From an uncultured Clostridia bacterium (GTDB lineage: Bacteria > Bacillota > Clostridia > TANB77 > CAG-508), in NCBI GenBank assembly GCA_947589015.1, contig CANPZF010000008.1:1-64000 (forward strand): a stretch of DNA of 64,000 nt. The letters run 5' to 3'. The stretch's first letter is position 1. Each line of letters begins with the position of its first letter. Positions 19,125 to 28,616 of the stretch are shown in pieces. The translations under genes and the position numbers were made by a program. The notes under the pieces are model-generated. The model saw only the letters and a list, made by a program, of their open reading frames with translations. It was not told where the DNA came from and made no database searches.

Positions 19125-20000
19125 ATGTTATTTAAACACGAGATAAAACATTTTATTAAAATTACAAAATTTGCTTGTAAAAATATACTAAAAAGAAAAA
19201 TACCTATATATATACCTGTATACGAATCAAATATACTTAAAGGAAGAATAGCACTTATTACAGGTGCTACTTCAGGAATAGGTTATTCAATAGCAGATTC
19301 TTTTTGTAAAAATGGTTGTACAGTAATAATAACTGGTAGGAATAAGAATAAGTTACAAATGGCAAAAGAAAAACTAGAAAAAGAAAACTCTAAAGCTAGA
19401 GTATATGAGAATATATTAGATTTATCAGATATCAAATCTTTTGAAAGTAGATTAAAAGAAATAATAGAAAAAATTGGAAATAAAAATATAGATATTTTAG
19501 TTAATAATGCTGGAATTTCTGCAAGAAATTATACTTTAGAAAACAACAAAATAGAAGAATATGATGCTATAATGGATTGTAATTTAAAAGGTACATTCTT
19601 TTTATCCAACATAGTTATTAAATATATGGAAAAGAACAAAATAAAAGGAAATATATTAAATATAGGTAGTTCTAGTGGTAACAGACCAGCAATAGATCCA
19701 TATGCTATATCAAAATGGGGAATAAGAGGATTAACATTAGGAATGGCAAAAAAATATATAGATAATGACATTATAGTAAATGGAATTTCTCCAGGACCAA
19801 CAGCTACAAAAATGATGAAAGATGAAGAAGATGAAGATATTAGTAGATTACAATATCCAATGGACAGATTTGTTACACCAGAGGAAGTGGCAAATTTAGC
19901 AGTTTTCTTAGTTAGTGATATGGGTAGAACAATTGTTGGACAAACAATTTATATGTCAAGTGGATTGGGTGTTATTACATTTGATGATGCAGACTATTAG
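19125..20000 (+). CDS. Short-chain dehydrogenase/reductase paired with the MenD-like enzyme
   Basis: A 291-residue classical SDR. An unusual basic/hydrophobic N-terminal extension of about 35 residues precedes RIALITGATSGIGYSIA. The catalytic serine lies in IGSSSG, and the Y-x3-K motif is YAISKWG at about residue 188. NNAG and the C-terminal VGQTIYMSSG also fit. Its position directly after the MenD-like gene suggests it reduces that enzyme's keto product. A strong hairpin terminator follows, so it closes the polysaccharide cluster. Confidence 0.88.
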   Translation: MLFKHEIKHFIKITKFACKNILKRKIPIYIPVYESNILKGRIALITGATSGIGYSIADSFCKNGCTVIITGRNKNKLQMAKEKLEKENSKARVYENILDLSDIKSFESRLKEIIEKIGNKNIDILVNNAGISARNYTLENNKIEEYDAIMDCNLKGTFFLSNIVIKYMEKNKIKGNILNIGSSSGNRPAIDPYAISKWGIRGLTLGMAKKYIDNDIIVNGISPGPTATKMMKDEEDEDISRLQYPMDRFVTPEEVANLAVFLVSDMGRTIVGQTIYMSSGLGVITFDDADY

Positions 20001-20044
20001 AATTAAAAGCAAAATCAATATTTACATATATAGAAGTAACAAAC

Positions 20045-20097
20045 AAAATTGGTAAAATATATATATTTAAATATATATTTACCAATTTTAATTTTTT
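20045..20097 (+). terminator. Strong terminator closing the polysaccharide cluster
   Basis: AAAATTGGTAAA at 20045-20056 pairs with TTTACCAATTTT at 20078-20089, with an A/T-rich self-complementary centre and a T-rich tail. It lies between the SDR gene and the fatty-acid operon. Confidence 0.8.
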
Positions 20098-20294
20098 AAT
20101 ACCATTATATTTTCATTTTTTATGTTATCATTTTATAAAGAGTATGATTATTTTGAAAAGTAGTAGATTCACAAGTTAAGTGAAAAGTGTGAAAAAAGAT
20201 AAAAAATTAAATAATATTTATATTTGACCACTCATCTCAATAGAAAAATTTTCAAAAATGATGTATAACTAAATAATAGAAAAGTGAGGTAGAC
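20098..20294 (+). promoter_or_regulatory. Leader of the fatty-acid operon
   Basis: About 200 A/T-rich bases with no ORF. The fabH ribosome binding site GTGAGG lies at about 20284. I could not pick a convincing -35/-10 pair, and I see no FapR- or FabT-type operator. Confidence 0.3.
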
Positions 20295-21221
20295 ATGAAT
20301 AATATAAAAATCACCAAAACAAGTAGTTATTTACCCAAAGAGATAATTACAAATGAATACTTAGAAAAAAAATTAAACTTAGAAAAAGGATATATAGAAA
20401 AAAGAAGTGGAATACAAGAAAGAAGATATGTAAAAAACGAAACAATAGAAGAAATTGCAATTGAAGTAACAAAAAACATGAAACTAACACAAGAGGAAAA
20501 AGACCAAATAGGAATTGTAATAGTAGCAACAACAACAACAAACAATCTAATGCCAGGGATAGCAAATCACATTCAAAAAACTCTAAATATAGAACCATGT
20601 ATTTGCTTAGATATATTAGCAGGCTGTAGTGGATTTATAAATGCAATGGATATAGCAAAATTATATATTGAAAGTGGCAAAGTAGAAAAAGCTTTAATAA
20701 TAGGGGTAGATATACTTTCAAAATATACAAATGAAAAAGATGTAAATACAGCAATACTATTATCAGATGGAGCAGGAGCAGTACTATTAGAAAAAAGTAA
20801 TGAAGAAAAAGAATATATGTCATATATAGTAGCAGATGGAAGAAATAATGAAATGCTAACTTGTAAATCAAATCAAAAAATTGAAATGGATGGAAAAGAA
20901 GTATATAAATATGCAGTAACAGTTCCAACACAGAATGTAAAGAAATTATTAGATAAATCAAATGAAGATATAAGTAATATAAAATATTTTATAATGCATC
21001 AATCTAATAAAAAAATTCTGAAAGGAATAGCAACAAGGCTTAGCATAAAAGAAAATAGAATATATACAAACATAGAAAAAGTTGGAAATACATTCTGTGC
21101 AAGTATACCCATAGTGTTAGATGAAATGATAAAAAAAGAATTGTTAGAAAGAGGAGACAAAATTGTTTTACTAGGATATGGTGGGGGAATGAACACAGGA
21201 AGTATATTAATAGAATTTTAG
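20295..21221 (+). CDS. fabH: Beta-ketoacyl-ACP synthase III
   Basis: Condenses acetyl-CoA (or branched acyl-CoA) with malonyl-ACP to start fatty-acid synthesis. The 308-residue protein has the catalytic cysteine in LDILAGCSGF (about residue 108), the histidine in IMHQSNKKI and the asparagine in VGNTFCAS, so the triad is complete. It opens the fab/acc operon, and fabD follows almost immediately. The usual acpP gene is not found next to it or elsewhere in the window. Confidence 0.95.
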   Translation: MNNIKITKTSSYLPKEIITNEYLEKKLNLEKGYIEKRSGIQERRYVKNETIEEIAIEVTKNMKLTQEEKDQIGIVIVATTTTNNLMPGIANHIQKTLNIEPCICLDILAGCSGFINAMDIAKLYIESGKVEKALIIGVDILSKYTNEKDVNTAILLSDGAGAVLLEKSNEEKEYMSYIVADGRNNEMLTCKSNQKIEMDGKEVYKYAVTVPTQNVKKLLDKSNEDISNIKYFIMHQSNKKILKGIATRLSIKENRIYTNIEKVGNTFCASIPIVLDEMIKKELLERGDKIVLLGYGGGMNTGSILIEF

Positions 21222-21243
21222 AATGAGAAGAGGAGAGAGAAAA

Positions 21244-22185
21244 ATGAAAAGAGCATTTTTATTTCCAGGACAAGGTGCACAAGTTGTTGGAATGGGAAAA
21301 GATATTTACGAAAAATATGATACAGCAAAAGAAGTATATGAAAAGGCAAGTCAAATTTTAGGTATAGATGTAAAAAAAATATGCTTTGAAGGACCAGAAG
21401 AAGATTTAAATAAAACAGAAAACACACAAATAGCTATATTAACAACGAGTTTAGCAATATTAAAAATATTAGAAGAAAAACAAATTAGAGCTGATATAGC
21501 AGTAGGATTAAGTTTGGGAGAATATGTGGCCTTAATATATTCAGGAATACTTAATTTTGAAGACGGAATAAAACTAATTAAAAAAAGAGGATATTATATG
21601 GGCAATTTATTGCCTAAAGAACAATATGCAATGTCAGCTGTATTGGGATTAGAAAGTAATAAAATAGAAGAAATATGTAAAAAAATAAACGAAGAGGGAA
21701 AATTTATAGTTCCAGCAAATTATAATTGCTCAGCCCAAACAGTTATATCAGGAGAAGAAGAAGCGATAGAAGAAGCAACAGAAAAGTTAAAAGAAGCAGG
21801 AGCGAAAAAAGTAATAAAATTAAAAACAAGTGGACCGTTTCACACCATAAAATTAAAAGAAGCTAAAGAAGCGTTTGAAAAGGAATTACAAATAATAGAT
21901 TTTAACATTATAGAAAATGCTAATCAGCCAAAAGTAATAAAAAATATAGATGGTACTTTTTACACAAAATCAGATGATATAAAAAATATACTAGCAAATC
22001 ATATAATAAATCCAGTAAGATTTGACAAAGCAATACAATTAATGGAAAAAGAAGGCATAGAAGAATATGTAGAAATAGGACCAGGTAAAACGTTAACTGG
22101 ATTTGTTAAAAAAGAAAATAAAGAAGCAAATGTGGTAAATATAAATAATGTAGAAACATTAAGAAATTATTTAGAAAAAATGTAG
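21244..22185 (+). CDS. fabD: Malonyl-CoA:ACP transacylase
   Basis: Moves malonyl groups from CoA to ACP. The 313-residue protein starts MKRAFLFPGQGAQVVGMGKD. The catalytic serine is in VGLSLGEYVAL, and the histidine is in GPFHTIKLKEA. ATG 21244 is used because AGGAGAG lies upstream; the ORF track extends into the leader. It overlaps no neighbour. The following gene fabG is preceded by the special RBS-hairpin module at 22215-22248. Confidence 0.95.
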   Translation: MKRAFLFPGQGAQVVGMGKDIYEKYDTAKEVYEKASQILGIDVKKICFEGPEEDLNKTENTQIAILTTSLAILKILEEKQIRADIAVGLSLGEYVALIYSGILNFEDGIKLIKKRGYYMGNLLPKEQYAMSAVLGLESNKIEEICKKINEEGKFIVPANYNCSAQTVISGEEEAIEEATEKLKEAGAKKVIKLKTSGPFHTIKLKEAKEAFEKELQIIDFNIIENANQPKVIKNIDGTFYTKSDDIKNILANHIINPVRFDKAIQLMEKEGIEEYVEIGPGKTLTGFVKKENKEANVVNINNVETLRNYLEKM

Positions 22186-22214
22186 GAATAAAGAAATTCC
22201 AATATATAAAAAAG

Positions 22215-22248
22215 AAAGGAGGATATGTTAGAATTTTAAACTAACATA
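22215..22248 (+). promoter_or_regulatory. RBS-hairpin-start module upstream of fabG
   Basis: AAAGGAGG at 22215-22222 is followed by TATGTTAG, a 9-base loop and CTAACATA (22224-22248). The fabG ATG comes only at 22262, 39 bases after the ribosome binding site and with no good site of its own. The hairpin start also reads as a mini-ORF, ATG TTA GAA TTT TAA. The same arrangement occurs before the M56 gene and nuoF. Confidence 0.7.
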
Positions 22249-22261
22249 AAGAATAGATAAT

Positions 22262-23000
22262 ATGGAAGAAAAGAAAACAGTATTAGTAACAGGAGGCACA
22301 AGAGGAATAGGAAAAGAAACAGCTTTGAAATTTGCAGAAAACCGGATATAATATAATTATCAATTATGTATCAGATAAAACAGATGTAAAAGAATTAGAA
22401 AATGAAATAAAAAAACTAGGATCAGAAAGTTTAATAATAAAAGCAGATGTATCAAAGAATGAAGATGTAGAAAATTTAATAAAACAAGCGATAGAAAAAT
22501 TTGGAAGAATTGATGTACTAGTAAATAATGCAGGAATAACAAAAGATAACTTATTAATGAGAATGAGTGAAGAAGAATTTGACAAAGTAATAGAAATAAA
22601 TCTAAAAGGAACATATTTAATGACAAAAGCAGTTTCAAAATACATGATGAAGCAAAGAAAAGGAAGCATAGTAAATTTATCATCTGTTGTAGGTGTTGCA
22701 GGAAATGCAGGACAATGTAATTATTCAGCATCAAAAGCAGGCATAATAGGATTTACTAAAAGTGTAGCCAAAGAATTAGCCTCAAGAAACATAAGAGCAA
22801 ATGCAGTAGCACCAGGATTTATACAAACAGATATGACAGATGTATTACCAGATACAGTAAAAGAATCAATACATAATCAAATACCATTAAAAAGAATGGG
22901 AACTGCGAGCGAAGTAGCAGAATTAATTTATTTTTTAGGAAGTGACAGCAGTTCATATATAACAGGTCAAGTAATAAACATTGACGGTGGAATGATTTAA
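22262..23000 (+). CDS. fabG: 3-oxoacyl-ACP reductase, read through a +1 shift at CGG
   Basis: Reduces 3-oxoacyl-ACP with NADPH in the elongation cycle. The true start is ATG 22262, giving MEEKKTVLVTGGTRGIGKETALKFAEN. There the frame meets CGG at 22343-22345 and a stop three codons later. Skipping the C gives GYNIIINY and the remaining 222 residues, so the joined protein is about 245 residues, the normal FabG length. The NNAG, serine and YSASK motifs are intact. The ORF track shows only the downstream part with a false start. An essential gene broken this way argues for frameshifting at CGG or a sequence artefact rather than loss. A BIME palindrome follows the stop directly. Confidence 0.9.
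22343..22345 (+). other. CGG +1 frameshift site in fabG
   Basis: Zero frame AAC CGG ATA TAA would end the protein at about 29 residues. AAC C GGA TAT AAT restores FabG with glycine at this place. Confidence 0.85.
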
Positions 23001-23166
23001 GTTGCCAAAAGGGACGCTCTTAGATGGCTAATTTGCCAAAAGGGACGCTCTTAAATGGCAACTTATGAATGAAAAATATTATTTTTATTAATTTATTATT
23101 ATAAGTTGCCATTTAAGAGCGTCCCTTTTGGCAAGTTAGCCATCTAAGAGCGTCCCTTTTGGCAAC
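23001..23166. repeat. REP/BIME-like large palindrome between fabG and fabF
   Basis: Two tandem REP-like units of about 31 bases (core GGGACGCTCTT between TTGCCA and TGGCAAC) are followed, after a 40-base A/T-rich loop, by their near-perfect inverted copy with one T/C difference. The palindrome starts right after the fabG stop and ends just before the fabF ribosome binding site. It resembles palindromes spread by RAYT/Y1 transposases; no such gene is in the window. Confidence 0.85.
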
Positions 23167-23182
23167 TAGAAGGGATATGAAA

Positions 23183-24424
23183 ATGGAAAGAAGAGTAGTA
23201 ATTACAGGTTTAGGAGCAATTACTCCATTAGGAAATAATGTAATAGATTTTTGGAATGGAATAAAAGAGGGAAGATGTGGTATTGATGAAATAAAATCAT
23301 TTGATACAACAAATTTTAAAGTGAAGTTAGCAGCAGAAGTAAAGAATTATAATGAAGAAGATTATTTTGATAAGAAAGAAGCTAAAAGATTAGATGAATT
23401 TTCTAAATATGCTATAATTGCAGCTAGAGAAGCTTGGAATGATAGTGGATTAGATAAAGAAAAAGAAAATATGGAAAGAGTAGGAGTTATTTTAGGCTCT
23501 GGAATTGGTGGTATACAAACTATTGAAGAGGAACAAAATAAGTGCTTTCAAAAAGGACCAGATAGAGTTTCTCCAATGTATATACCAATGGCAATTTCTA
23601 ATATGGCAACTGGAAATGTAGCTATAGATATTGGAGCCAAAGGAGAATCAATTGCAATGATTTCAGCATGTGCTACAGGAACTCATTGTATAGGTGAAAG
23701 CTATAGGATGATAAAACATGGATATCAAGATATAGTACTTGCAGGAGGAACTGAGGCTTCTGTAACACCGTTAAGTATAGCTGGTTTTTCTAATATAAAA
23801 GCATTATCAAAGAGTGAAGATAAAACAAGAGCAAGTATTCCATTTGATAAAGAAAGAAATGGTTTTGTAATGGGAGAAGGAGCAGGTATTGTTTTATTAG
23901 AAGACTTAGAGCATGCTAAAGCAAGGGGAGCAAAAATATATGCTGAAATAGTAGGATATGGTGCTACATCAGATGCTTATCATATAACTTCGCCAGCACC
24001 AAATGGTGAAGGTGGAGCTAGAGCTATGAAATTGGCAATGCAAGAAGCTGGAATTACTGGTAAAGATATTACATATATTAATGCACATGGTACGTCTACA
24101 CATTTAAATGATTTGTGTGAAACTCAAGCGATAAAAACAGCTTTAGGAGAAGATGAAGCCAAAAAGGTAATGGTTAGCTCAACAAAAGGACACACAGGAC
24201 ATCTTTTAGGAGCAGCAGGTGGAATAGAAGCAATTGTATGTAGTAAAGCTATAGAAGAAGGATTTGTGCCAGCTACAATTAATTATAAGGTTCCAGATGA
24301 AGAATGTGATTTAGATATTGTACCAAATGAAGGTAGAAAAGTAGAAGTAAAATATGCAATGTCAAATTCTTTAGGATTTGGAGGACATAATAGTACAATA
24401 TTACTAAAAAAATATGAAGACTAA
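23183..24424 (+). CDS. fabF: Beta-ketoacyl-ACP synthase II
   Basis: Elongates acyl-ACP with malonyl-ACP. The 413-residue protein starts MERRVVITGLGAITPLG. It has the catalytic cysteine in ISACATGTHCIGE (about residue 166) and histidines in NAHGTSTHLND and KGHTGHLLGAAG. ATG 23183 gives good spacing from AGAAGGG; the ORF track start lies inside the BIME palindrome. It is the fourth gene of the operon. Confidence 0.96.
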   Translation: MERRVVITGLGAITPLGNNVIDFWNGIKEGRCGIDEIKSFDTTNFKVKLAAEVKNYNEEDYFDKKEAKRLDEFSKYAIIAAREAWNDSGLDKEKENMERVGVILGSGIGGIQTIEEEQNKCFQKGPDRVSPMYIPMAISNMATGNVAIDIGAKGESIAMISACATGTHCIGESYRMIKHGYQDIVLAGGTEASVTPLSIAGFSNIKALSKSEDKTRASIPFDKERNGFVMGEGAGIVLLEDLEHAKARGAKIYAEIVGYGATSDAYHITSPAPNGEGGARAMKLAMQEAGITGKDITYINAHGTSTHLNDLCETQAIKTALGEDEAKKVMVSSTKGHTGHLLGAAGGIEAIVCSKAIEEGFVPATINYKVPDEECDLDIVPNEGRKVEVKYAMSNSLGFGGHNSTILLKKYED

Positions 24425-24457
24425 TAGTTAAAAATAAGAAAAGGAAAGTGATTAAAA

Positions 24458-24931
24458 ATGGATTATAAAGATATAAAAAAATTAATGGATGATATGGGAA
24501 ATTCTAAGTTGGAATCTTTAGAAATAGAATTTCCAGATGGAGTAAAAATCAGCATGACAAAGAATACAAATAAGGCAAATAATGTTAATACATCTAGTGT
24601 TATTGAAGCAAGTGCACCTATGACAGTACCTACTGTACAAGTCAACCAAGAAAATAGTCTAGTAAATGTATCACAAGAACCTAAAAAAGATGAGAACTTA
24701 AAAATAATAAAAAGTCCTATGGTTGGAACTTTTTATAATAGTTCATCTCCAGATAAAGAACCATTTGTAAAAGTTGGAGATACAATACATAAAGGACAGG
24801 TAGTTTGTATTGTGGAAGCAATGAAACTAATGAATGAAATAGAATCAGAATTTGACGGAGAAATAGTAGAAATTTGTGTAAATAATGAAGATGTAGTTGA
24901 ATATGGAATGCCATTATTTAAAATAAAGTAG
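24458..24931 (+). CDS. accB: Biotin carboxyl carrier protein of acetyl-CoA carboxylase
   Basis: Carries carboxybiotin between AccC and AccAD. The 157-residue protein has a coiled N-terminal part, a linker rich in T/V/P/N, and a biotinyl domain with the target lysine in [11 protein letters not shown]. The spacing from fabF (33 bases) and the gene order are those of clostridial fab/acc operons. Confidence 0.95.
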   Translation: MDYKDIKKLMDDMGNSKLESLEIEFPDGVKISMTKNTNKANNVNTSSVIEASAPMTVPTVQVNQENSLVNVSQEPKKDENLKIIKSPMVGTFYNSSSPDKEPFVKVGDTIHKGQVVCIVEAMKLMNEIESEFDGEIVEICVNNEDVVEYGMPLFKIK

Positions 24932-24942
24932 ATCACATAAAG

Positions 24943-24977
24943 ATGCTGGTAGCACCTATGAAGGATGTTACCAGCAT
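24943..24977 (+). promoter_or_regulatory. Strong hairpin between accB and fabZ
   Basis: ATGCTGGTAGCA pairs with TGTTACCAGCAT (one G-T pair) around a short loop. There is no T-run, so it is more likely an mRNA processing, stability or partial attenuation element than a full terminator, since the operon continues. Confidence 0.5.
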
Positions 24978-25014
24978 AGTAAAAAATAGCAAATTTATTT
25001 AGAAAGAGGTTTTT

Positions 25015-25437
25015 ATGTTAAACAAAGAAGAAATAAAAAAAATAATACCACAAAGAGAGCCATTTTTAATGATAGATAAAGTGGAAGAATACACACCAGG
25101 AGAAAGTTGCACAGCATATAAAGAAGTACGAGAAGATGAATATTATTTTAAAGGACATTTCCCTGGAAATCCAATTATGCCAGGAGTTTTAATGGTAGAA
25201 GCATTAGCACAAACTGGAGCAGTAGCTATACTTTCATTAGATGAAAATAAAGGAAGAAATGCTTTATTTGGTGGAATTGATAAACTCAAATTCAAAAAAC
25301 AAGTAGTACCTGGAGATACTTTAAAATTAGAAGTAAAAATAATAAAAAGAAAAGGTCCTATAGGAGTAGGAGAAGCTATAGCTACTGTAGATGGAAAAAT
25401 TGCAGTAAAAGGTGAATTAACATTTGCAGTTGTCTAA
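25015..25437 (+). CDS. fabZ: 3-hydroxyacyl-ACP dehydratase
   Basis: Removes water from 3-hydroxyacyl-ACP. The 140-residue hot-dog protein has the catalytic histidine in [13 protein letters not shown] and the glutamate in MVEALAQ. It starts at ATG 25015 after AGAAAGAGG. A 152-base gap with a small AAAGGTT/AACCTTT hairpin separates it from accC. Confidence 0.95.
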   Translation: MLNKEEIKKIIPQREPFLMIDKVEEYTPGESCTAYKEVREDEYYFKGHFPGNPIMPGVLMVEALAQTGAVAILSLDENKGRNALFGGIDKLKFKKQVVPGDTLKLEVKIIKRKGPIGVGEAIATVDGKIAVKGELTFAVV

Positions 25438-25589
25438 TACAATTATTTACGATTTTAACAACTGAATTTATACAGATACTTAAACTGGAAATTAACTGGA
25501 AAGAAAGATAGAAAGATATAATTTGACTACAAAGGTTTATGGGTAACCTTTTGAAAACCTAAATATATTATTATACAAGGAGAATATTG

Positions 25590-26933
25590 ATGATAAAAAA
25601 GGTTTTAATAGCTAATCGTGGAGAGATAGCAGTTAGAATAATAAGAGCATGTAGAGAAATGGGAATAAGAACAGTAGCAATCTATTCAGAAGCTGATAAG
25701 AATGCACTACACACAAAACTTGCAGATGAAGCAATATGTATAGGACCAGCATCATCCGCAAAAAGTTATTTAAATGTAAAAGCAATTTTGGAAGCAGCCT
25801 GTCTAACTGGAGCGGATAGTATACATCCTGGATTTGGATTTTTATCAGAAAATGCAAATTTCGCAAAAATTTGTGAAGAAATGCACATAAAATTTATAGG
25901 TCCAAATTATAGACTAATTGAACTATTAGGAAATAAATCTAAGGCAAAAGAAACAATGAAAAGCATAGGAGTTCCAGTAGTACCAGGTTCAGAAGGATTA
26001 ATATATTCTAAAGAACAAGCAATAGATATAGCAGAACAAATAAAATATCCTGTAATTTTAAAAGCATCAGCAGGAGGCGGAGGAAGAGGAATAAGAATAG
26101 CATATTCAAGAGAAGAACTTGAAAAAGAATATGATGTAGTAAAACAAGAAGCTAAAATTTCCTTTAATGATGATAGCCTTTATATAGAAAAATATATAGA
26201 AAATCCAAGACATATAGAAGTTCAAGTATTAGCTGATGAAAATGGAAATAGTATACACTTAGGAGAAAGAGACTGTTCAATACAAAGAAGAAATCAAAAA
26301 ATATTAGAAGAAACGCCAGCTAGTATTTTAAATGAAGAAACAAGAAGAAAAATGGGAGAAATAGCAGTAAAAGCTGTAGAGAAAATAGGATATACAAATG
26401 CAGGAACAATAGAGTTTTTAGTAGATAAAAATCAAAATTTTTATTTTATGGAAATGAACACGAGAGTTCAAGTAGAGCATCCAGTAACGGAAATGGTAAC
26501 ATCAATTGATATTATAAAAGAACAAATAAAGATTGCCAATGGGGACGTTCTTTTTTGGCAACAAAAAGACATAAAGCTTGTTGGACATAGTATGGAAGTA
26601 AGAGTAAATGCAGAGAATCCAGATAAAAACTTTATGCCATGTCCAGGAACTATTACAGGATTATTATTGCCAGGGGGAAATGGAATAAGAATTGATACAG
26701 CAATATATGCAGGATATACTGTGCCACCTACATATGATTCTATGTTATTGAAATTGATAGTTTGTAGTAATTCGAGAAACGAATCAATAGCAAAAATGAA
26801 AAGTGCATTAGCTGAATTAGTAATTGAAGGAATACAAACTAATATAGATTTTCTATTAAAGATATTAGAAAATGAAAATTTTAAAACAAACAATTATGAT
26901 ACATCTTTTATAAATAAGGAATTTAATTTATAA
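25590..26933 (+). CDS. accC: Biotin carboxylase subunit of acetyl-CoA carboxylase
   Basis: Carboxylates biotin on AccB with ATP and bicarbonate. The 447-residue ATP-grasp enzyme starts [25 protein letters not shown]. It has the glycine-rich loop [12 protein letters not shown], the catalytic block [15 protein letters not shown] and the late RVNAENP motif. ATG 25590 has AAGGAG six bases upstream. Within it, 26532-26562 matches a REP unit of the type in the BIME palindromes, encoding NGDVLFW with codons unlike the rest of the gene, yet protein length is normal. Confidence 0.96.
   Translation: MIKKVLIANRGEIAVRIIRACREMGIRTVAIYSEADKNALHTKLADEAICIGPASSAKSYLNVKAILEAACLTGADSIHPGFGFLSENANFAKICEEMHIKFIGPNYRLIELLGNKSKAKETMKSIGVPVVPGSEGLIYSKEQAIDIAEQIKYPVILKASAGGGGRGIRIAYSREELEKEYDVVKQEAKISFNDDSLYIEKYIENPRHIEVQVLADENGNSIHLGERDCSIQRRNQKILEETPASILNEETRRKMGEIAVKAVEKIGYTNAGTIEFLVDKNQNFYFMEMNTRVQVEHPVTEMVTSIDIIKEQIKIANGDVLFWQQKDIKLVGHSMEVRVNAENPDKNFMPCPGTITGLLLPGGNGIRIDTAIYAGYTVPPTYDSMLLKLIVCSNSRNESIAKMKSALAELVIEGIQTNIDFLLKILENENFKTNNYDTSFINKEFNL
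26532..26562 (+). repeat. REP-like unit embedded in the accC coding sequence
   Basis: TTGCCAATGGGGACGTTCTT at 26533-26552 is identical over 20 bases to a unit of the BIME at 41757-41930, and the unit ends in TGGCAAC at 26556-26562. About 26 of 31 bases agree with the full unit at 41793. It is translated in frame without changing the length of AccC. Confidence 0.7.
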
Positions 26934-26956
26934 AAACTTCAAAGGAGGACACAAAT

Positions 26957-27823
26957 TTGATTATTGATAAAGTAAAAAAAGTAAATAAGACAGAAAAAGA
27001 AAGAACTAAAAATAAAATTGCAGCAAATATGATGATAGGAAAATGGGTAAAATGTGACGAATGTAAAGAAATAATATATAAAGAAGAATTACATAAAAAT
27101 TTAAGTGTATGCCCTAATTGTGGTAAGCATTTTAGATTATCATCAAGAAGGAGAATAAATCAGATAGCAGATGAAGGAACTTTTACAGAAATAGCTTCAG
27201 AGATACAAACAAAAGACCCTTTGAATTTTGATGGGTATTTAAAAAAAGTAGAAATATTAAAAGAAAAAACCAAAATAGAAGAAGCTGTGAAGTGTGGAAT
27301 ATGCAATATAGAGGGAGAAAAAGCAGTAATTGCAGTAATGGATGGAAATTTTTTAATGGGAAGTATGGGTTCAGCAGTAGGAGAAAGAATAACAATAGCA
27401 ATAGAAACAGCAATAGAAAAAAGACTGCCAATTGTAATTTTTTGTGTATCAGGAGGAGCAAGAATGCAAGAAGGAATAGTATCATTAATGCAAATGGCGA
27501 AAACGTCTAGTGCAATAGCTAAATTAAATGAAGAAGGACTTCTTTATATATCTGTATTAACAGATCCAACAACAGGTGGTGTAACAGCAAGTTTTGCAAG
27601 CTTAGGAGACATTATTTTGTCAGAACCAAAGGCATTAATTGGTTTTGCAGGACCTAGAGTAATAGAACAAACAATAAAACAAAAACTTCCGCAAGGATTT
27701 CAAAGTGCAGAATTCTTATTAGAACATGGCTTTATTGATAAAATTGTAGAAAGAAAAGATATGAAATCAACAATAGCAAAAATAATTAGATTACATAAAG
27801 GAGGTAAGGTAGAAGATGGCTAA
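26957..27823 (+). CDS. accD: Acetyl-CoA carboxylase carboxyltransferase subunit beta
   Basis: With AccA, transfers the carboxyl group from biotin to acetyl-CoA. The 288-residue protein has an N-terminal four-cysteine zinc ribbon (CDEC and CPNC), then the crotonase-type core with [10 protein letters not shown] and GGVTASFA. The start is TTG 26957 with an AAAGGAGG site eight bases upstream. It overlaps accA by 8 bases, which suggests coupled translation. Confidence 0.95.
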   Translation: MIIDKVKKVNKTEKERTKNKIAANMMIGKWVKCDECKEIIYKEELHKNLSVCPNCGKHFRLSSRRRINQIADEGTFTEIASEIQTKDPLNFDGYLKKVEILKEKTKIEEAVKCGICNIEGEKAVIAVMDGNFLMGSMGSAVGERITIAIETAIEKRLPIVIFCVSGGARMQEGIVSLMQMAKTSSAIAKLNEEGLLYISVLTDPTTGGVTASFASLGDIILSEPKALIGFAGPRVIEQTIKQKLPQGFQSAEFLLEHGFIDKIVERKDMKSTIAKIIRLHKGGKVEDG

Positions 27824-28604
27824 ATTAACTGCATGGGATAGAGTACAACTTGCTAGACAGCTTGAAAGACCAAAATCCTTAGATTATATACAAAAAATAT
27901 TTGAAGATTTTATGGAATTACATGGAGATAGAAATTTTGCAGATGATAAATCTATAGTAGGTGGAATAGCTACAATAGATAATATTCCTGTAACAGTTAT
28001 AGGAGAGCAAAAAGGTAAAAAAATAAAAGAAAATATGGAAAGAAATTTTGGAATGCCAAATCCAGAAGGATATAGAAAAGCATTAAGATTAATGAAGCAA
28101 GCTGAAAAATTCAAAAGACCAATAATAACATTTATAGATACACCAGGAGCATATCCTGGAATGGGAGCAGAAGAAAGAGGTCAGGGAGAAGCTATTGCAA
28201 AAAATTTAATGGAAATGGCTAGATTAAAAGTACCAATAATTTGTATAGTTATAGGAGAAGGATCTAGCGGAGGAGCATTAGCAATTGCAGTAGGAGATAG
28301 AATTGTAATGCTAGAAAATGCAATATATTCAATATTATCTCCAGAAGGATTTGCAAGTATTTTATATAAAGATTCTACTAAAGCGAAAGAGGCAGCAGAA
28401 AATATGAAAGCAACAGCACAAGATTTAAAGAGTCTAGAAGTAATAGACTATATTATAGAAGAACCAGAAGGTGGAGCACAAGAAGATGTCAACCAAGTTG
28501 CATTAAATATAAGAAAATATATCTTAAAAAATATAAAAGAATTACAAAAATTAAGTACAGAACAATTATTAAATGAAAGATATGAAAAATTTAGAAAAAT
28601 GTAA
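27816..28604 (+). CDS. accA: Acetyl-CoA carboxylase carboxyltransferase subunit alpha
   Basis: Partner of AccD. The 262-residue protein has the AccA block [33 protein letters not shown] and [15 protein letters not shown]. It is shorter than the E. coli protein (319) and lacks much of the N-terminal helix region, as is common in Firmicutes. The ATG overlaps the end of accD, and AAAGGAGG lies within accD. Confidence 0.95.
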   Translation: MAKLTAWDRVQLARQLERPKSLDYIQKIFEDFMELHGDRNFADDKSIVGGIATIDNIPVTVIGEQKGKKIKENMERNFGMPNPEGYRKALRLMKQAEKFKRPIITFIDTPGAYPGMGAEERGQGEAIAKNLMEMARLKVPIICIVIGEGSSGGALAIAVGDRIVMLENAIYSILSPEGFASILYKDSTKAKEAAENMKATAQDLKSLEVIDYIIEEPEGGAQEDVNQVALNIRKYILKNIKELQKLSTEQLLNERYEKFRKM

Positions 28605-28616
28605 AGGAGAGAAAAA

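Noticed and set aside
22332-23000. ORF-track start of fabG at 22332
   Set aside because: It omits the TGGTRGIG coenzyme motif; the real start is 22262 with a shift at 22343.
23001-23166. CRISPR array
   Set aside because: The repeats form one inverted palindrome of two units per arm, with no regular spacers and no cas genes.
24943-24977. T-box or tRNA-like element between accB and fabZ
   Set aside because: Only one simple stem is present, without the conserved sequences of such elements.
26468-26893. Minus-strand ORFs of 60-180 codons, for example in accC, tnpB, metG and the fab genes
   Set aside because: They are shadows of strongly supported plus-strand genes, with biased composition and no ribosome binding sites or family motifs.
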